Part shown: positions 1 to 10,813 of the stretch, in pieces | How the letters are laid out: the number at the start of each line of letters is the position of its first letter | Numbering within the stretch: position 1 is the first letter of the stretch | Assembly: GCF_900182665.1 (NCBI RefSeq) | Contig: NZ_FXTL01000014.1 | Location: forward strand, 27,179-91,178 | Direction of reading: 5' to 3' | Origin: Propioniciclava tarda | Lineage (GTDB): Bacteria; Actinomycetota; Actinomycetes; Propionibacteriales; Propionibacteriaceae | DNA: 64,000 nt | The notes under the pieces: generated by a model | The model's input: only the letters and a program-made list of their open reading frames with translations | Database searches by the model: none | What the model was told of the DNA's origin: nothing | Translations under genes and position numbers: made by a program

Positions 1-852
1 GATGTCGACCTCGTACGCGTGCACGTGGGCGTCCAGCGCGGTGCCCAGCTCGGGGCCCTGGATCTCGAGGATCGACGGGAAGTTTTCAATCGAGTTGGTG
101 TCGAGCACCTGACCGCCCATGCGGTCGACGACCAACCCCGTCCGGATGCCCTTGCGGGCCGCGTAGATCGCCGCCGTCGCGCCCGCCGGGCCGCCGCCGA
201 CGATGAGGACGTCGTAGGGCTCCTTCGCGGTGAGCGACTCGGCCGCCTTCGCCGCGGCGTTGACGTCGAGACGCTGGACGATCTCGTCGAGCTCCATGCG
301 TCCGGAGCCCCAGGACTCGCCGTCCATGTAGACCGTCGGGACGGCCAGGATCTTGCGCTCGTCCACCTCGGCCTGGAAGGCGCCGCCCTCGACCGCGGTG
401 TGCCTGATCTTGGGGTTGATGATGCTGATCGAGTTGAGCGCCTGCACCACGGTCGGGCAGTTGATGCAGCTCAGCGACATGTAGGTGACGAACTCGTGGG
501 CGTCCAGGCCCTTGATGGCGTCGATCAGGGCGGGCTCGGCCTTGACCGGGTGCCCGCCGACCTGGACCAGCGCCAGCACCAGCGAGCTGAACTCGTGCCC
601 GAGCGGGACGCCCGCGAATCGCACCTGGACGTCGGTGCCCGTGCGGCGGATCGCGAAGGAGGGCGTCCGCTCGTTCGCCTCGGACGTCACCGTGATCATC
701 TCCGGGCGCAGGACGGCGATCTCGTCGAGCAGCGCCTTCGTCTGCGCCGAGACGTCGTCAGAGCCCAGGGACGCCGCGAGCTCGATCGGCTGCTTGATGA
801 GTTGGACGAGTTGGGTCAGCTGGGCGGTGAGGCTGGCGTCGAGGATGGCCAT
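1..852 (-). CDS. ahpF: Alkyl hydroperoxide reductase subunit F (partial, C-terminus beyond window)
   Basis: This flavoprotein passes electrons from NAD(P)H through its own disulfide centres to AhpC. The first 284 codons are present and the rest lies left of the window. The reading frame shows the AhpF N-terminal thioredoxin-like domain with the redox motif SCINCPTVVQALN, matching the family's CxxCP centre. A linker follows, then the start of the FAD domain with DVLIVGGGPAGATAA. The ATG at 852 is preceded by a GAAAGAAG-like ribosome site. ahpC lies upstream on the same strand, but the 375-base gap between them is unusually long for an ahpCF pair and is full of short repeats. The family assignment is firm. 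Nothing can be said about the NADH domain. Confidence 0.95.
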   Translation of the reverse strand, partial: MAILDASLTAQLTQLVQLIKQPIELAASLGSDDVSAQTKALLDEIAVLRPEMITVTSEANERTPSFAIRRTGTDVQVRFAGVPLGHEFSSLVLALVQVGGHPVKAEPALIDAIKGLDAHEFVTYMSLSCINCPTVVQALNSISIINPKIRHTAVEGGAFQAEVDERKILAVPTVYMDGESWGSGRMELDEIVQRLDVNAAAKAAESLTAKEPYDVLIVGGGPAGATAAIYAARKGIRTGLVVDRMGGQVLDTNSIENFPSILEIQGPELGTALDAHVHAYEVDI

Positions 853-960
853 CGGGCTTCTTTCGTTGCGTGCGGATGTGATGGTGCTGCGGGAAGAGGG
901 CTGCCGCCCGGCCGAGCTGGGCGTCGGGGCTGGTCGTCGGGGCTGGTCGTCGGTTGGAGT

Positions 961-1039
961 GTCAGCGCAATGTTTGGTGCGCCAAGGCGTGCGGGACATT
1001 GCGCTGACCCATGGTCAACGTTCACGACATTGCGCTGAC
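961..1039. repeat. Three copies of a 13-bp repeat (one inverted) between ahpC and ahpF
   Basis: The 13-mer ACATTGCGCTGAC occurs at 996-1008 and 1027-1039, and its exact reverse complement at 961-973. The first pair forms a perfect inverted repeat with a 22-base spacer. No gene is seen in 853-1227. Exact copies in both orientations look like leftover ends of a mobile element or a multi-site binding region; the sequence alone does not decide. Confidence 0.75.
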
Positions 1040-1110
1040 CTCGTCTTGCGGCCCTAGGCGGTCCGGTCCGTGGTGCTGCTGGTGTCGGACGCCGCCAGGC
1101 GCCGAGCCAA

Positions 1111-1170
1111 CGGCGTCCAGTTCAGACCAGCGACGTCCAACTGAGACCAGGGGCGTCCGAGACGAGACAG
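1111..1170. repeat. Three imperfect 20-bp tandem repeats between ahpC and ahpF
   Basis: Units at 1111-1130, 1131-1150 and 1151-1170 share the pattern GNCGTCC, then a variable stretch, then AGACNAG. The first two differ at only a few positions and the third is more diverged. There are no spacers between units. They lie 57 bases downstream of the ahpC stop. Possible roles are a decayed insertion end or a transcript-processing element. No function is proven. Confidence 0.65.
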
Positions 1171-1227
1171 CGGCGGGCGACCGAAGGGCCACCCGCCGCC
1201 GACTCGCCAGTGGCTGAACGACGTGCG

Positions 1228-1788
1228 TCAGATCTTGCCGACGAGGTCGATCGAGGGGGCCAGGGTCTCGGCGCCGGTCTCCCACTTGGCCGGGCAGACC
1301 TCGCCCGGGTGCGAGGCGACGTACTGGGCGGCCTTGACCTTGCGGACGAGCTCAGCCGCGTTGCGGCCGATGCCCTCGGCGGTCGTCTCGATGGACTGGA
1401 TGATGCCCTTATCGTCGACGATGAAGGTCGAGCGATCGGCCAGGCCGGACGGACGCATCGTGTCGAAGTTGCGGGTGATGTCGCCGTTGGGGTCGCCGAT
1501 CATCGCGTAGTTGACCTTGCCGACCTCGGCCGAGCTGTCATGCCACGCCTTGTGCACGAAGTGGGTGTCGGTCGACACCGAGAAGACCTCGACGCCCATG
1601 CTCTGCAACTCGGCGTACTTGTCGGCCAGGTCGGCGAGCTCGGTCGGGCAGACGAAGGTGAAGTCCGCCGGGTAGAACAGGAAGACGGCCCACTTGCCGG
1701 CGATGTCGTCGCTGGAAACGTCGACGAACTTGCCGTCCTTGTAGGCGGTGGCCGCGAAGGGCTTGATTTCGGTGTTGATCAGCGACAT
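1228..1788 (-). CDS. ahpC: Alkyl hydroperoxide reductase subunit C (typical 2-Cys peroxiredoxin)
   Basis: Cytoplasmic peroxiredoxin that reduces H2O2, organic peroxides and peroxynitrite and is recycled by AhpF. The protein is 186 aa, the usual AhpC length. The peroxidatic cysteine is C47 in DFTFVCPTE and the resolving cysteine is C165 in GEVCPAKW. The ATG at 1788 follows a GGAAAGG ribosome site. A promoter-like TATAGT at 1837-1842 (read on the minus strand) lies about 50 bases upstream, inside a cluster of ATAG/CTAT half-sites that would suit a peroxide-sensing regulator such as OxyR. The regulator is not in the window. ahpF follows on the same strand after a repeat-rich gap. Confidence 0.97.
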   Translation of the reverse strand: MSLINTEIKPFAATAYKDGKFVDVSSDDIAGKWAVFLFYPADFTFVCPTELADLADKYAELQSMGVEVFSVSTDTHFVHKAWHDSSAEVGKVNYAMIGDPNGDITRNFDTMRPSGLADRSTFIVDDKGIIQSIETTAEGIGRNAAELVRKVKAAQYVASHPGEVCPAKWETGAETLAPSIDLVGKI

Positions 1789-1827
1789 GTGCTGGGGCCT
1801 TTCCTTCGTTGGGAGTCGAGCAACTCT

Positions 1828-1896
1828 GATAGAGACACTATATCAATCCCGACGCCCTTGCAAGTCCCTATCTATCACCAGTGTCGCGCGCGATAG
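1828..1896 (-). promoter_or_regulatory. Putative ahpC promoter with ATAG/CTAT half-sites
   Basis: On the minus strand TTGCAA (1858-1863) and TATAGT (1837-1842) are 15 bases apart. Half-sites ATAG 1829-1832 and CTAT 1838-1841 flank 5 bases, and further CTAT copies sit at 1868-1875 with ATAG at 1893-1896. OxyR sites are built from ATAG/CTAT elements, but the spacings here do not match the textbook N7 pattern, so the regulator is only a guess. Confidence 0.4.
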
Positions 1897-1998
1897 ACGC
1901 CGCACACCGCCACCGGACGCCTCCGGCGAGGGTCCCGAGGGCGCCGTCACCCACCGACGCCGAGCCTGCGGCATGAGGCGTCCGAGGGCGGACGATCC

Positions 1999-3450
1999 CT
2001 AGTCGGGAAGGGCGGCGAGGCGTCCGACAATGAGGGCCTTGAGGGCGTCAACGTCGTTGTCCAGGTCGATCACGTGCCGCGGCAGGCTCTCCAGCCCCGC
2101 GAACTGGGCGGGCAGCTCGACGTCGCGTCCGAGGGCCTCCCGGATGGTCTCGGCGAACTTCACGGGGAGCGCCGTTTCGAGACACACGATCGGACGCGCG
2201 GCGTCCAGCCCGTCGGCGAGCAGGTCGGACGCCACCTTGATGCCGTCGGCGGTGTGCGGATCGACCAGGACGCCTCGCGCGTCGAGCGCGCGGATCGTCG
2301 CCAGCCGGTCGGCGTGCGTGGACGCCCCCGAGACGAACCCGAAGCGTTCCCGCAGTCCGGCGAACTCGGGCGTCCCCGAGACGTCGAACACGCCCTCGCT
2401 GGCGACCTGGCCGAACAGCGAACGGACGCGTGCGGCGTCCCGACCGAAGAGGTCGAAGACGAAGCGTTCGACGTTGGACGCCTTCGAGATGTCCATGGAC
2501 GGCGACGACGTCGCCTCGGTCTCGGACGCCGCCCGGACGCGGTAGACGCCCGTGCGGAAGAACTCGTCCAGGACGTCGTTCTCGTTCGTCGCCAGGATCA
2601 GGGTGTCGATCGGGACGCCCATCTCGCGCGCGATGTGCCCGGCGAGGATGTTGCCGAAGTTGCCCGTCGGCACGGCGAAGCTCATCCGCTGCCCCGGTGC
2701 GCTGGTCGTGCGCAGATAAAGGGCGATGTAGTAGACGACCTGCGCTACCACGCGCGCCCAGTTGATCGAGTTGACCGCGCCGATGGCGTGGGCGGCCTTG
2801 AACTCGAGGTCGGACGCCACGGCCTTGACCAGGTCCTGGCAGTCGTCGAACACCCCGTCGACGGCGACGTTGACGATGCGGGGGTCGTCCAGGGAGAACA
2901 TCTGCGCTTGCTGGAAGGGGGTCATCCTGCCGCGCGGGGTCAGCATGACGACGCTGACGCGGTGCTTGCCGAGCATCGCGTACTCCGCCGAGCTGCCGGT
3001 GTCACCGGAGGTCGCGCCCAGGATGTTGAGGCGGGCGTCGCGCCGCTCCAACTCGTACTCGAACAGCTGGCCCAGCAGCTGCATGGCCATGTCCTTGAAC
3101 GCCGCCGTCGGACCGTTCGAGATGCGTCCCAGGACCAGCCCCTCGCCCAGGTCGACCAGGTCAACGACGTCGGTCGAGCCGAACGTGGACGCCGCATACG
3201 CGCGTTCACACAGCCGCCGCAGGTCGGCGTCGCCGATGTCGTCGATGTAGAGCTTCAAGACCTCGGACGCCAGCGCGCCGTAGCCCTCGTCCGCCAGGAG
3301 CGTGCGCCAGGACGCCAGCGTCGCGGCGTCCACGTGGGGGTAGCCGGCGGGCAGGAAGAGCCCGCCGTCCGGGGCGAGGCCCTCGAGGATGATGTCGGTG
3401 AACCCCAACTGGGCGTCGCGTCCATAGCCGCGGGTGGAGACGTACTTCAC
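1999..3450 (-). CDS. thrC: Threonine synthase
   Basis: PLP enzyme converting O-phosphohomoserine to threonine. It is 483 aa, matching the longer threonine-synthase class. The N-terminus MKYVSTRG is typical of this class. The PLP-lysine segment GPTAAFKDMAMQLLG and the later glycine-rich SFAVPTGNFGNILAG are clearly visible. The start is a GTG at 3450. A TAGGCT box ends 7 nt upstream and no Shine-Dalgarno is seen, so the mRNA is probably leaderless. No other threonine gene is adjacent. A REP-like cluster separates it from the respiratory operon upstream. Confidence 0.97.
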   Translation of the reverse strand: MKYVSTRGYGRDAQLGFTDIILEGLAPDGGLFLPAGYPHVDAATLASWRTLLADEGYGALASEVLKLYIDDIGDADLRRLCERAYAASTFGSTDVVDLVDLGEGLVLGRISNGPTAAFKDMAMQLLGQLFEYELERRDARLNILGATSGDTGSSAEYAMLGKHRVSVVMLTPRGRMTPFQQAQMFSLDDPRIVNVAVDGVFDDCQDLVKAVASDLEFKAAHAIGAVNSINWARVVAQVVYYIALYLRTTSAPGQRMSFAVPTGNFGNILAGHIAREMGVPIDTLILATNENDVLDEFFRTGVYRVRAASETEATSSPSMDISKASNVERFVFDLFGRDAARVRSLFGQVASEGVFDVSGTPEFAGLRERFGFVSGASTHADRLATIRALDARGVLVDPHTADGIKVASDLLADGLDAARPIVCLETALPVKFAETIREALGRDVELPAQFAGLESLPRHVIDLDNDVDALKALIVGRLAALPD

Positions 3451-3457
3451 GCGCCGA

Positions 3458-3463
3458 AGCCTA
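3458..3463 (-). promoter_or_regulatory. -10 box for leaderless thrC
   Basis: TAGGCT on the minus strand ends 7 nt before the GTG start of thrC. This spacing would put the transcription start at or next to the first base of the start codon. No ribosome-binding purine run lies between. Confidence 0.5.
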
Positions 3464-3467
3464 CCGA

Positions 3468-3650
3468 CCCTTCGACGAGCTCAGGGACCGCCCTTCGACG
3501 AGCTCAGGGACCGCCCGTCGACCCTTCGACAAGCTCAGGGACCGCCCATCGACCCGCTCGGGGCAAACAGGGTCGGCTAACCCCTCCAGTGAACGACCCG
3601 TTGGCTGAGCTTGTCGAAGCGCCTCCGTCCCTTCGGCGAACTCGGGGACG
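3468..3650. repeat. REP-like cluster (CTTCGACAAGCTCAGGGACC family)
   Basis: Direct copies start at 3468, 3491 and 3522. A degenerate copy lies near 3550-3563, an inverted copy at 3603-3622, and a diverged direct copy at 3629-3650. The 15-base arms 3524-3538 and 3605-3619 are exact reverse complements and could fold into a long hairpin. The cluster fills the gap between the polyprenyl synthase stop and the thrC start. Related copies occur at 29952, 31196 (inside menD) and 36190. A short frame through it reads VPELVEG, the usual translated signature of this repeat. Confidence 0.85.
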
Positions 3651-3655
3651 AGACC

Positions 3656-4639
3656 TCAGATGGACCGAGAGACGACCTGGTCGCACAGCGCCGCGAGGGC
3701 GTCCTTGGCGACGCCGTCCGGCAGGGGGTCCAATTCGGCGCGGGCGGCCTCGGCACGGCGTCCGACCTCGTCGCGGGCCTCCTGCAGCAGCGGATGCGCC
3801 CGCAACAGGGCGAGCGCCTCGGCGACCTCGGCCTCGTCCGTCAGTGGACGCGACACCAGGTCGCGCAGACGGGCATCACCGGGGTCCTCGGACGCCGCCA
3901 CCATCAGCGTCGGCAGCGTCAGGACGCCTTCGCGCAGGTCGGTTCCGGGCGTCTTGCCGGAGGTGTCCGAGGCGATGTCGATGATGTCGTCGGACAGCTG
4001 AAACACCACGCCGATCTGCTCGCCGTAGCGGCCGAGGGCGTCCAGGATCTCGTCGGACGCGCCGCAGACCATGCCACCGAATCGTGCGGACGCCGCGATC
4101 AGCGAGCCCGTCTTGTCGGCCACGACGTCGAGGTAATGCTGCAGGCGATCGACCCCCGGCAAGGGTCCGCGGGTCTCGGCGATCTGCCCCTGCACCAGGC
4201 GCGCGAACGTCTCGGCCTGCAGGGCCACGTACTCGGTGCCCAGGGTCGCGACCGTCGAGGACGCCCGGCTGAACAGGTAGTCGCCGACCAGGATCGCGAC
4301 CGTGTTGTCCCAGCGCGCGTTGGCGGAATCGACGCTGCGGCGCACGGCTGCCTCGTCCATGACGTCGTCGTGATAGAGGCTCGCGACGTGCGTCAGCTCC
4401 ATCACGATGGCGGCCCGGTCGATCCGGTCAGACGCCGCCCCCGGCAGCAGCTGGGACGCCAACACCACCAGCAGCGGACGGAACCTCTTGCCGCCCGCCG
4501 AGATGATGTGGGACGCCGCCTCGGTGACGAACGGGGTGTCGGCCCTGGCGGCGTCCAGAAGGCGTGCCTCGATGGACTCCAGACGCTCGGAGACGAGCGC
4601 GGAGAACGCAGGGTCGAACTCGTTCACCTGAACCGACAA
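3656..4639 (-). CDS. Long-chain (E)-polyprenyl diphosphate synthase, probably for the menaquinone side chain
   Basis: Extends an allylic diphosphate with isopentenyl units to make a long all-trans prenyl tail, the substrate of MenA. The protein is 327 aa. The first aspartate-rich motif DDVMD is at 91-95, the second DDIID at 217-221, and GGKRFRP at 49-55 forms part of the IPP site. It starts 27 bases after the nuoN stop on the same strand and is probably the last gene of the respiratory operon. Chain length cannot be read with confidence; hepta- to nonaprenyl products are usual for this context. Confidence 0.93.
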   Translation of the reverse strand: MSVQVNEFDPAFSALVSERLESIEARLLDAARADTPFVTEAASHIISAGGKRFRPLLVVLASQLLPGAASDRIDRAAIVMELTHVASLYHDDVMDEAAVRRSVDSANARWDNTVAILVGDYLFSRASSTVATLGTEYVALQAETFARLVQGQIAETRGPLPGVDRLQHYLDVVADKTGSLIAASARFGGMVCGASDEILDALGRYGEQIGVVFQLSDDIIDIASDTSGKTPGTDLREGVLTLPTLMVAASEDPGDARLRDLVSRPLTDEAEVAEALALLRAHPLLQEARDEVGRRAEAARAELDPLPDGVAKDALAALCDQVVSRSI

Positions 4640-4666
4640 GCGACGTCCTTTCTTCGCGGGCGAAGA

Positions 4667-6250
4667 CTAACGGAGGAACGCCCCGAGCGACGACACCATC
4701 GACAGCACGGCGTCCGGCAGGATGCCCAGGATGATCGTCGCGGCGGCGCCGATCGCCACCGGGACCCAGGTCCAGCCGCTGGCCTCGCCCACGTAGCTCT
4801 TCGCCGCCGGCTCGCCGGCGAACATGACGCCGATGAGTCGCAGGTAGAAGTAGGCGGCCACCAGGCTCGCCAGCACAGCCACGACGACCAGCCAGCCGTA
4901 GCCACCGCGCCAGGCGGACGCGAAGACGGTCCACTTGCCGATGAAGCCTGCGGTCAGCGGGATGCCGGCGAAGCTCAGCAGGAAGACCGTCATGATGCCG
5001 GCCACCCACGGGCTCTTCTTGGCCAGGCCGGACCACGCGGCGAACGAGTTGTCCTCGCCCGCCTCGTTGCGGACCATCGTGACCAGGGCGAAGGCGCCGA
5101 TCGTCGCGAAGCCGTACGCGATCATGTAGAAGAGGATCGACGCGACCGAGCTGGGCGTCCGGCCGAGGTCGGTCTGGTTCGCACCGACGACGGCGGTCAG
5201 CAGGAAGCCCGCGTGGGCGATCGAGCTGTAGGCCAGCATGCGCTTGACGTCGCGCTGCGTGAGGCCCGCGACGGCGCCCAGCACCATGGTGGCCACGGCG
5301 AGCGTCGCGAAGACCGGCTGCCAGCTCCAGCGCTCGGCGCCCAGGGCGACGTAGAAGACGCGCAGGGTGGCGAGGACGGCGGCCAGCTTGGTGCAGATCG
5401 CCATGAAGCCGGTCACCGGGGTCGGGGCGCCCATGTAGACGTCCGGCGTCCAGTTGTGGAACGGCACGACGCCGACCTTGAACAGCAGCCCGGACGCCAG
5501 CAGGATCAGGCCCGTGTAGAGGAGCCCACTGCCGTAGGTCGGGGACGCCATCTTGGTGGCGATGTCGCCCAGCTTGAACGAGCCCGCGTAGGCGTACACC
5601 AGGGCGACGCCGAACAGGAAGAACGCCGACGAGAGCGCGCCCAACAGGAAGTACTTCAGGGACGCCTCCTGCGACACCAGGCGGCGCCGGCGGGCCATGC
5701 CACACATGAGGTACAGCGGCAGGGAGAACACCTCAAGGCCCACAAAGAGCGTCAGCAGGTCGTTCGCCGAGGCGAAGACCATCATGCCGACGATCGAGAA
5801 CAGGGCCAGCGGGAAGATCTCGGTCTGCTGCAGGCGGTAGCGGTCGGCCTCCACTTCCTCGGCGCTGCCGGGAACCGTCGCGGCGGAACTGGCGAACGCG
5901 GTGACCCCGCCGTTCACCTTGGTCTCGCGGAACACCATGATCGCCAGCAGGCCGAAGACGAGCAGCGCCCCCCAGGCGACGTAGGTCGGGCCGTCCAGCA
6001 TGATCGAGCCCATGGCCAGCGGTCCCTTGACGCCCTTGCGGGCGTTCCAGACCACGTAGGCGAAGGCGCCGAGCGTGCTGCCGATGACCAGGCCCATCTG
6101 GACCTCGTCGCGCCAGCCCCGCAGCCTGCCGATCATGATGGCGTCCACCAGGACGCCGATGCAGGCCGCCCCGAACACGATCAGGATCGGCGCCAGGGCG
6201 CTGAACTCGATCGTGGGCGCGGTGAACAGCGGCATGAGCATCGTGTTCAT
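4667..6250 (-). CDS. nuoN: NADH-quinone oxidoreductase subunit N
   Basis: Membrane-arm, antiporter-like proton-channel subunit of complex I, about 527 aa with many hydrophobic segments. The conserved NuoN/proton-transporter core is visible (LFVGLEVFSLPLYLMCGMAR, then GVVPFHNWTPDVYMGAPTP and MLAYSSIAHAGF). I chose the ATG at 6250, which overlaps the nuoM stop as TGATG. A GTG at 6253 is an equally coupled alternative. It is the last nuo gene and is followed by the prenyl synthase. Confidence 0.97.
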   Translation of the reverse strand: MNTMLMPLFTAPTIEFSALAPILIVFGAACIGVLVDAIMIGRLRGWRDEVQMGLVIGSTLGAFAYVVWNARKGVKGPLAMGSIMLDGPTYVAWGALLVFGLLAIMVFRETKVNGGVTAFASSAATVPGSAEEVEADRYRLQQTEIFPLALFSIVGMMVFASANDLLTLFVGLEVFSLPLYLMCGMARRRRLVSQEASLKYFLLGALSSAFFLFGVALVYAYAGSFKLGDIATKMASPTYGSGLLYTGLILLASGLLFKVGVVPFHNWTPDVYMGAPTPVTGFMAICTKLAAVLATLRVFYVALGAERWSWQPVFATLAVATMVLGAVAGLTQRDVKRMLAYSSIAHAGFLLTAVVGANQTDLGRTPSSVASILFYMIAYGFATIGAFALVTMVRNEAGEDNSFAAWSGLAKKSPWVAGIMTVFLLSFAGIPLTAGFIGKWTVFASAWRGGYGWLVVVAVLASLVAAYFYLRLIGVMFAGEPAAKSYVGEASGWTWVPVAIGAAATIILGILPDAVLSMVSSLGAFLR

Positions 6251-7767
6251 CACTTGACTCCCTCCACCACGGGCGCCGGATCTGCGACAGCCAGGCGTTG
6301 CATGGCCGCAGTGGCGGTCGGCTCAACCAGCTTCACGGCCGGCTGAGGATAGAAACCGAGGAACAGCAGGACGCCGAGGATCGGCACCATGACCGCCTTC
6401 TCAAGCAGGTTCAGGTCGCGTCCGCGGAACTCGGACGCCGCGGTGTCCGACACCGGACCGGTCATCACCGCGCGGTAGGCCCGCAGCGAGTAGACCGCGC
6501 TGAGGATCACGCCGACGGCGGCGATCGCGGCGTACCAGGGCTCGCGGGCGAACGTGCCGGCCAGCACCATGAACTCGCTGACGAAGCTCGACAGGCCCGG
6601 CAGCCCGAGGGCCGAGAGCCAGGCCAGCAGGAACACGCCCGAGAACACGGGGACGTACTTCTGGACGCCGCCGAAGGCCGCGATGTCGGCCGTGCCGGAC
6701 CGCTTGATCAGGTAGCCCACCACCAAGAACAGGGCCGCAGTCGAGAAGCCGTGGTTCAGCATGTAGAAGACCGTGCCGCTGATGCTCTGCGTCGTGAACG
6801 CGTAGATGCCGAGCACCATGAAGCCGAAGTGGCTCACCGAGGTGTAGGCCACCAGGCGCATGAGGTTGCGCGAGCCGATCGCGCCCAGGGCGCCGTAGAG
6901 GATCGAGATCAGCGCGAGGACGAGCATCACGGGCGCGACCCAGCGGGAGGCGTCCGGGAAGATCCCCAGGCAGAACTTGATCATGCCGAAGGTGCCGATC
7001 TTGTCCAGGATGCCGACCAGCATCGTGGCCGTGCCGGGCGTCGAGTGCTCGGCGGCGTCGGGCAGCCAGGTGTGCACCGGGACCATCGGGGCCTTGATCA
7101 CGAACGCGATCAGGAAGCCGATCATCAGCAGCCGTCCGAGGTCGTTGTTGAAGTCCAGCTTGGCCAGGTCCGAGATCAGGTAGCTGGGGGCCCCGGACTT
7201 CGCCGAGACGGCGTAGAGGCCGATGACGGACGCCAGCATGATCAGGCCGCCGGCCAGGCTGAACAGCAGGAACTTCAGCGCCGCGTACGAGCGGCGGGCG
7301 CCGCCGAAGCCGACGATCAGGAAGTACATCGGGACGAGCGTGGCCTCGAAGAAGAGGTAGAAGAGCAAGACGTCGTTCGCGGTGAACACGAAGATCGACA
7401 GGCCCTCGAGGATGAGGACCAGCGCGACGAACGCCTCGGGGCTCCACTTGCCGCCCTCGAGCGGCAGCTTCCACTCGGCGAGCAGGACCAGCGGCGTCAG
7501 CACGACGGTCATCAGGACCATCGCCAGCCCCATGCCGTCTGCGCCGAGCGCCCAGTAGGTGCCGATGGAGGTGATCCAGGACGCCTTGACGTCCAGCGCC
7601 GCCGCTCCGGACGCGGAGTACACGCCCGCGACCGTGAAGCCGAGCAGGGCCGTGAGCAGCGCGAAGAACATGCCGAGCCAGCGTCCGGCGCCCTTGACGG
7701 GCAGGAAGAGCGCGAGGCCTCCCGCGATCGGCAGCAGGCCCAGGATGGTGAGCCAGGGGAATGTCAT
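6250..7767 (-). CDS. nuoM: NADH-quinone oxidoreductase subunit M
   Basis: Second antiporter-like proton-pumping subunit, 505 aa. The hallmarks are LFYLFFEATLVPMYFLIVGFGG with the conserved glutamate in a membrane helix, PMVPVHTWLPDAAEHSTPG with its conserved lysine region, and LVAYTSVSHFGFMVLG. The family usually has about 14 helices, which the hydrophobic pattern supports. The start is an ATG 13 bases after the nuoL stop. The end overlaps nuoN. Confidence 0.98.
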   Translation of the reverse strand: MTFPWLTILGLLPIAGGLALFLPVKGAGRWLGMFFALLTALLGFTVAGVYSASGAAALDVKASWITSIGTYWALGADGMGLAMVLMTVVLTPLVLLAEWKLPLEGGKWSPEAFVALVLILEGLSIFVFTANDVLLFYLFFEATLVPMYFLIVGFGGARRSYAALKFLLFSLAGGLIMLASVIGLYAVSAKSGAPSYLISDLAKLDFNNDLGRLLMIGFLIAFVIKAPMVPVHTWLPDAAEHSTPGTATMLVGILDKIGTFGMIKFCLGIFPDASRWVAPVMLVLALISILYGALGAIGSRNLMRLVAYTSVSHFGFMVLGIYAFTTQSISGTVFYMLNHGFSTAALFLVVGYLIKRSGTADIAAFGGVQKYVPVFSGVFLLAWLSALGLPGLSSFVSEFMVLAGTFAREPWYAAIAAVGVILSAVYSLRAYRAVMTGPVSDTAASEFRGRDLNLLEKAVMVPILGVLLFLGFYPQPAVKLVEPTATAAMQRLAVADPAPVVEGVK

Positions 7768-7780
7768 CTCATGTCCTCCC

Positions 7781-9691
<1,911 letters not shown>

Positions 9692-9701
9692 GGTCTACTC
9701 C

Positions 9702-10004
9702 TCAGAGCTTCAGCAGGTTGGCGTCGTCGACCGAGGTCGTCCGCCGCGTGCGGTAGATGGTCATGATGATCGCGAGGCCCACGACGACTTCGGCGGCGGC
9801 CACGACCATGACGAAGAAGCTGGCGACCTGGCCGTCCAGCCCGCCGTTCATCGTGGACCCCGTGACCAACGCCAGGTTGGCCGCGTTGAGCATCAGCTCG
9901 ATACACATGAACGCGACCAGGGCGTTGCGGCGCAGCATCACGCCCAGGGCCCCGATGGTGAACAGGACGCCCGCCAGCATCAGGACGTTCTCCGGATTGG
10001 TCAC
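9702..10004 (-). CDS. nuoK: NADH-quinone oxidoreductase subunit K
   Basis: Small three-helix membrane subunit of the proton path, 100 aa. The two conserved membrane glutamates lie in [12 protein letters not shown] and in the third helix [13 protein letters not shown]. It begins at GTG 10004, sharing GTGA with the nuoJ stop, so translation is coupled. Confidence 0.98.
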   Translation of the reverse strand: MTNPENVLMLAGVLFTIGALGVMLRRNALVAFMCIELMLNAANLALVTGSTMNGGLDGQVASFFVMVVAAAEVVVGLAIIMTIYRTRRTTSVDDANLLKL

Positions 10005-10813
10005 TCGTCCCCCTCCTCTTCCTTGACGCCCTCGATCGCGGCGAAGCGATCCGCCGTCATCGAGCGCAGGTCCTCGGGATCGAGCGCCGCGCCACGCAGG
10101 ACGAGCGTCCGGCTCACCGAAGACTCGGCGACGGAGCCGTCCGGCAGGAGCGCCGGGACCGCGATCGAGTTGTGGCCGGCGAACACACCGGACGCCGGCA
10201 GCGGGCCCGGGTGGGCGCCGGTCTCGGCGTAGTCACGCATGCGCTGGGCCGCCTGGAGGCGCTGGCCGATCTTCTCGGTGACGCGCGTCCGATGGGCCAG
10301 GACCATGGCGGCCAGGGCCGCGGTGATCAGCAGTGCGGACGTCAGCTCGAAGATGAACACGTAGCGTCCGAACACCAGGCTCGCGATGCCCTCGACGTTG
10401 CCGATCGCGTTGGCCTCGGTCAGGCCCGCGAACGGCCCGCTGCGGACCGAGCCACCGATGCCGAAGAACAGCAAGCCGACGGTTCCGAGCGCCGCGAGGG
10501 CAGCCAGCCAGCGCTGACCGCGCAGGGTCTCGATGACCGAGTCCGGGGTGTCGATGCCGACCAGCATCAGCACGAACAAGAACAGCATCATGATCGCGCC
10601 GGTGTAGACGATGATCTGCACGAAGACGAGGAACGGGGCGTCCATCGTTCCGTAGAGCACCGCCAGGTTCAGCATGACGAACGCCATCGACAAGGCCGAA
10701 TAGACGGCCTTGCGGAACAGCACCAGGCCGAGGGCGCCGAGCACCGCGAGCGGAGCGCAGATCCAGAAGGTGAGGCTGGCGCCCGTCACCATCGGGATGA
10801 GAGCGGGGATCAT
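10001..10813 (-). CDS. nuoJ: NADH-quinone oxidoreductase subunit J
   Basis: Membrane subunit with five expected helices, 270 aa. The conserved helix-3 region with its pi-bulge is visible as [20 protein letters not shown]. About 90 residues past the last helix form a hydrophilic C-terminal extension that ends in acidic residues, as seen in actinobacterial NuoJ but not in E. coli. Start and stop overlap the neighbouring nuo genes by 4 bases. Confidence 0.97.
   Translation of the reverse strand: MIPALIPMVTGASLTFWICAPLAVLGALGLVLFRKAVYSALSMAFVMLNLAVLYGTMDAPFLVFVQIIVYTGAIMMLFLFVLMLVGIDTPDSVIETLRGQRWLAALAALGTVGLLFFGIGGSVRSGPFAGLTEANAIGNVEGIASLVFGRYVFIFELTSALLITAALAAMVLAHRTRVTEKIGQRLQAAQRMRDYAETGAHPGPLPASGVFAGHNSIAVPALLPDGSVAESSVSRTLVLRGAALDPEDLRSMTADRFAAIEGVKEEEGDE

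Noticed and set aside
1111..1170. Possible small CRISPR array at ahpC-ahpF
   Set aside because: Only three abutting 20-bp units, with no spacers.
2074..3984. 636-codon plus-strand frame opposite thrC
   Set aside because: Low-complexity Arg/Gly/Asp composition and it crosses the REP cluster; thrC on the other strand explains the region.
3611..6346. 911-codon open frame on the plus strand opposite the prenyl synthase and nuoN
   Set aside because: Arg/Gln/His-rich composition and no motif. It mirrors the well-supported genes on the other strand; long antisense frames are normal at this G+C content.
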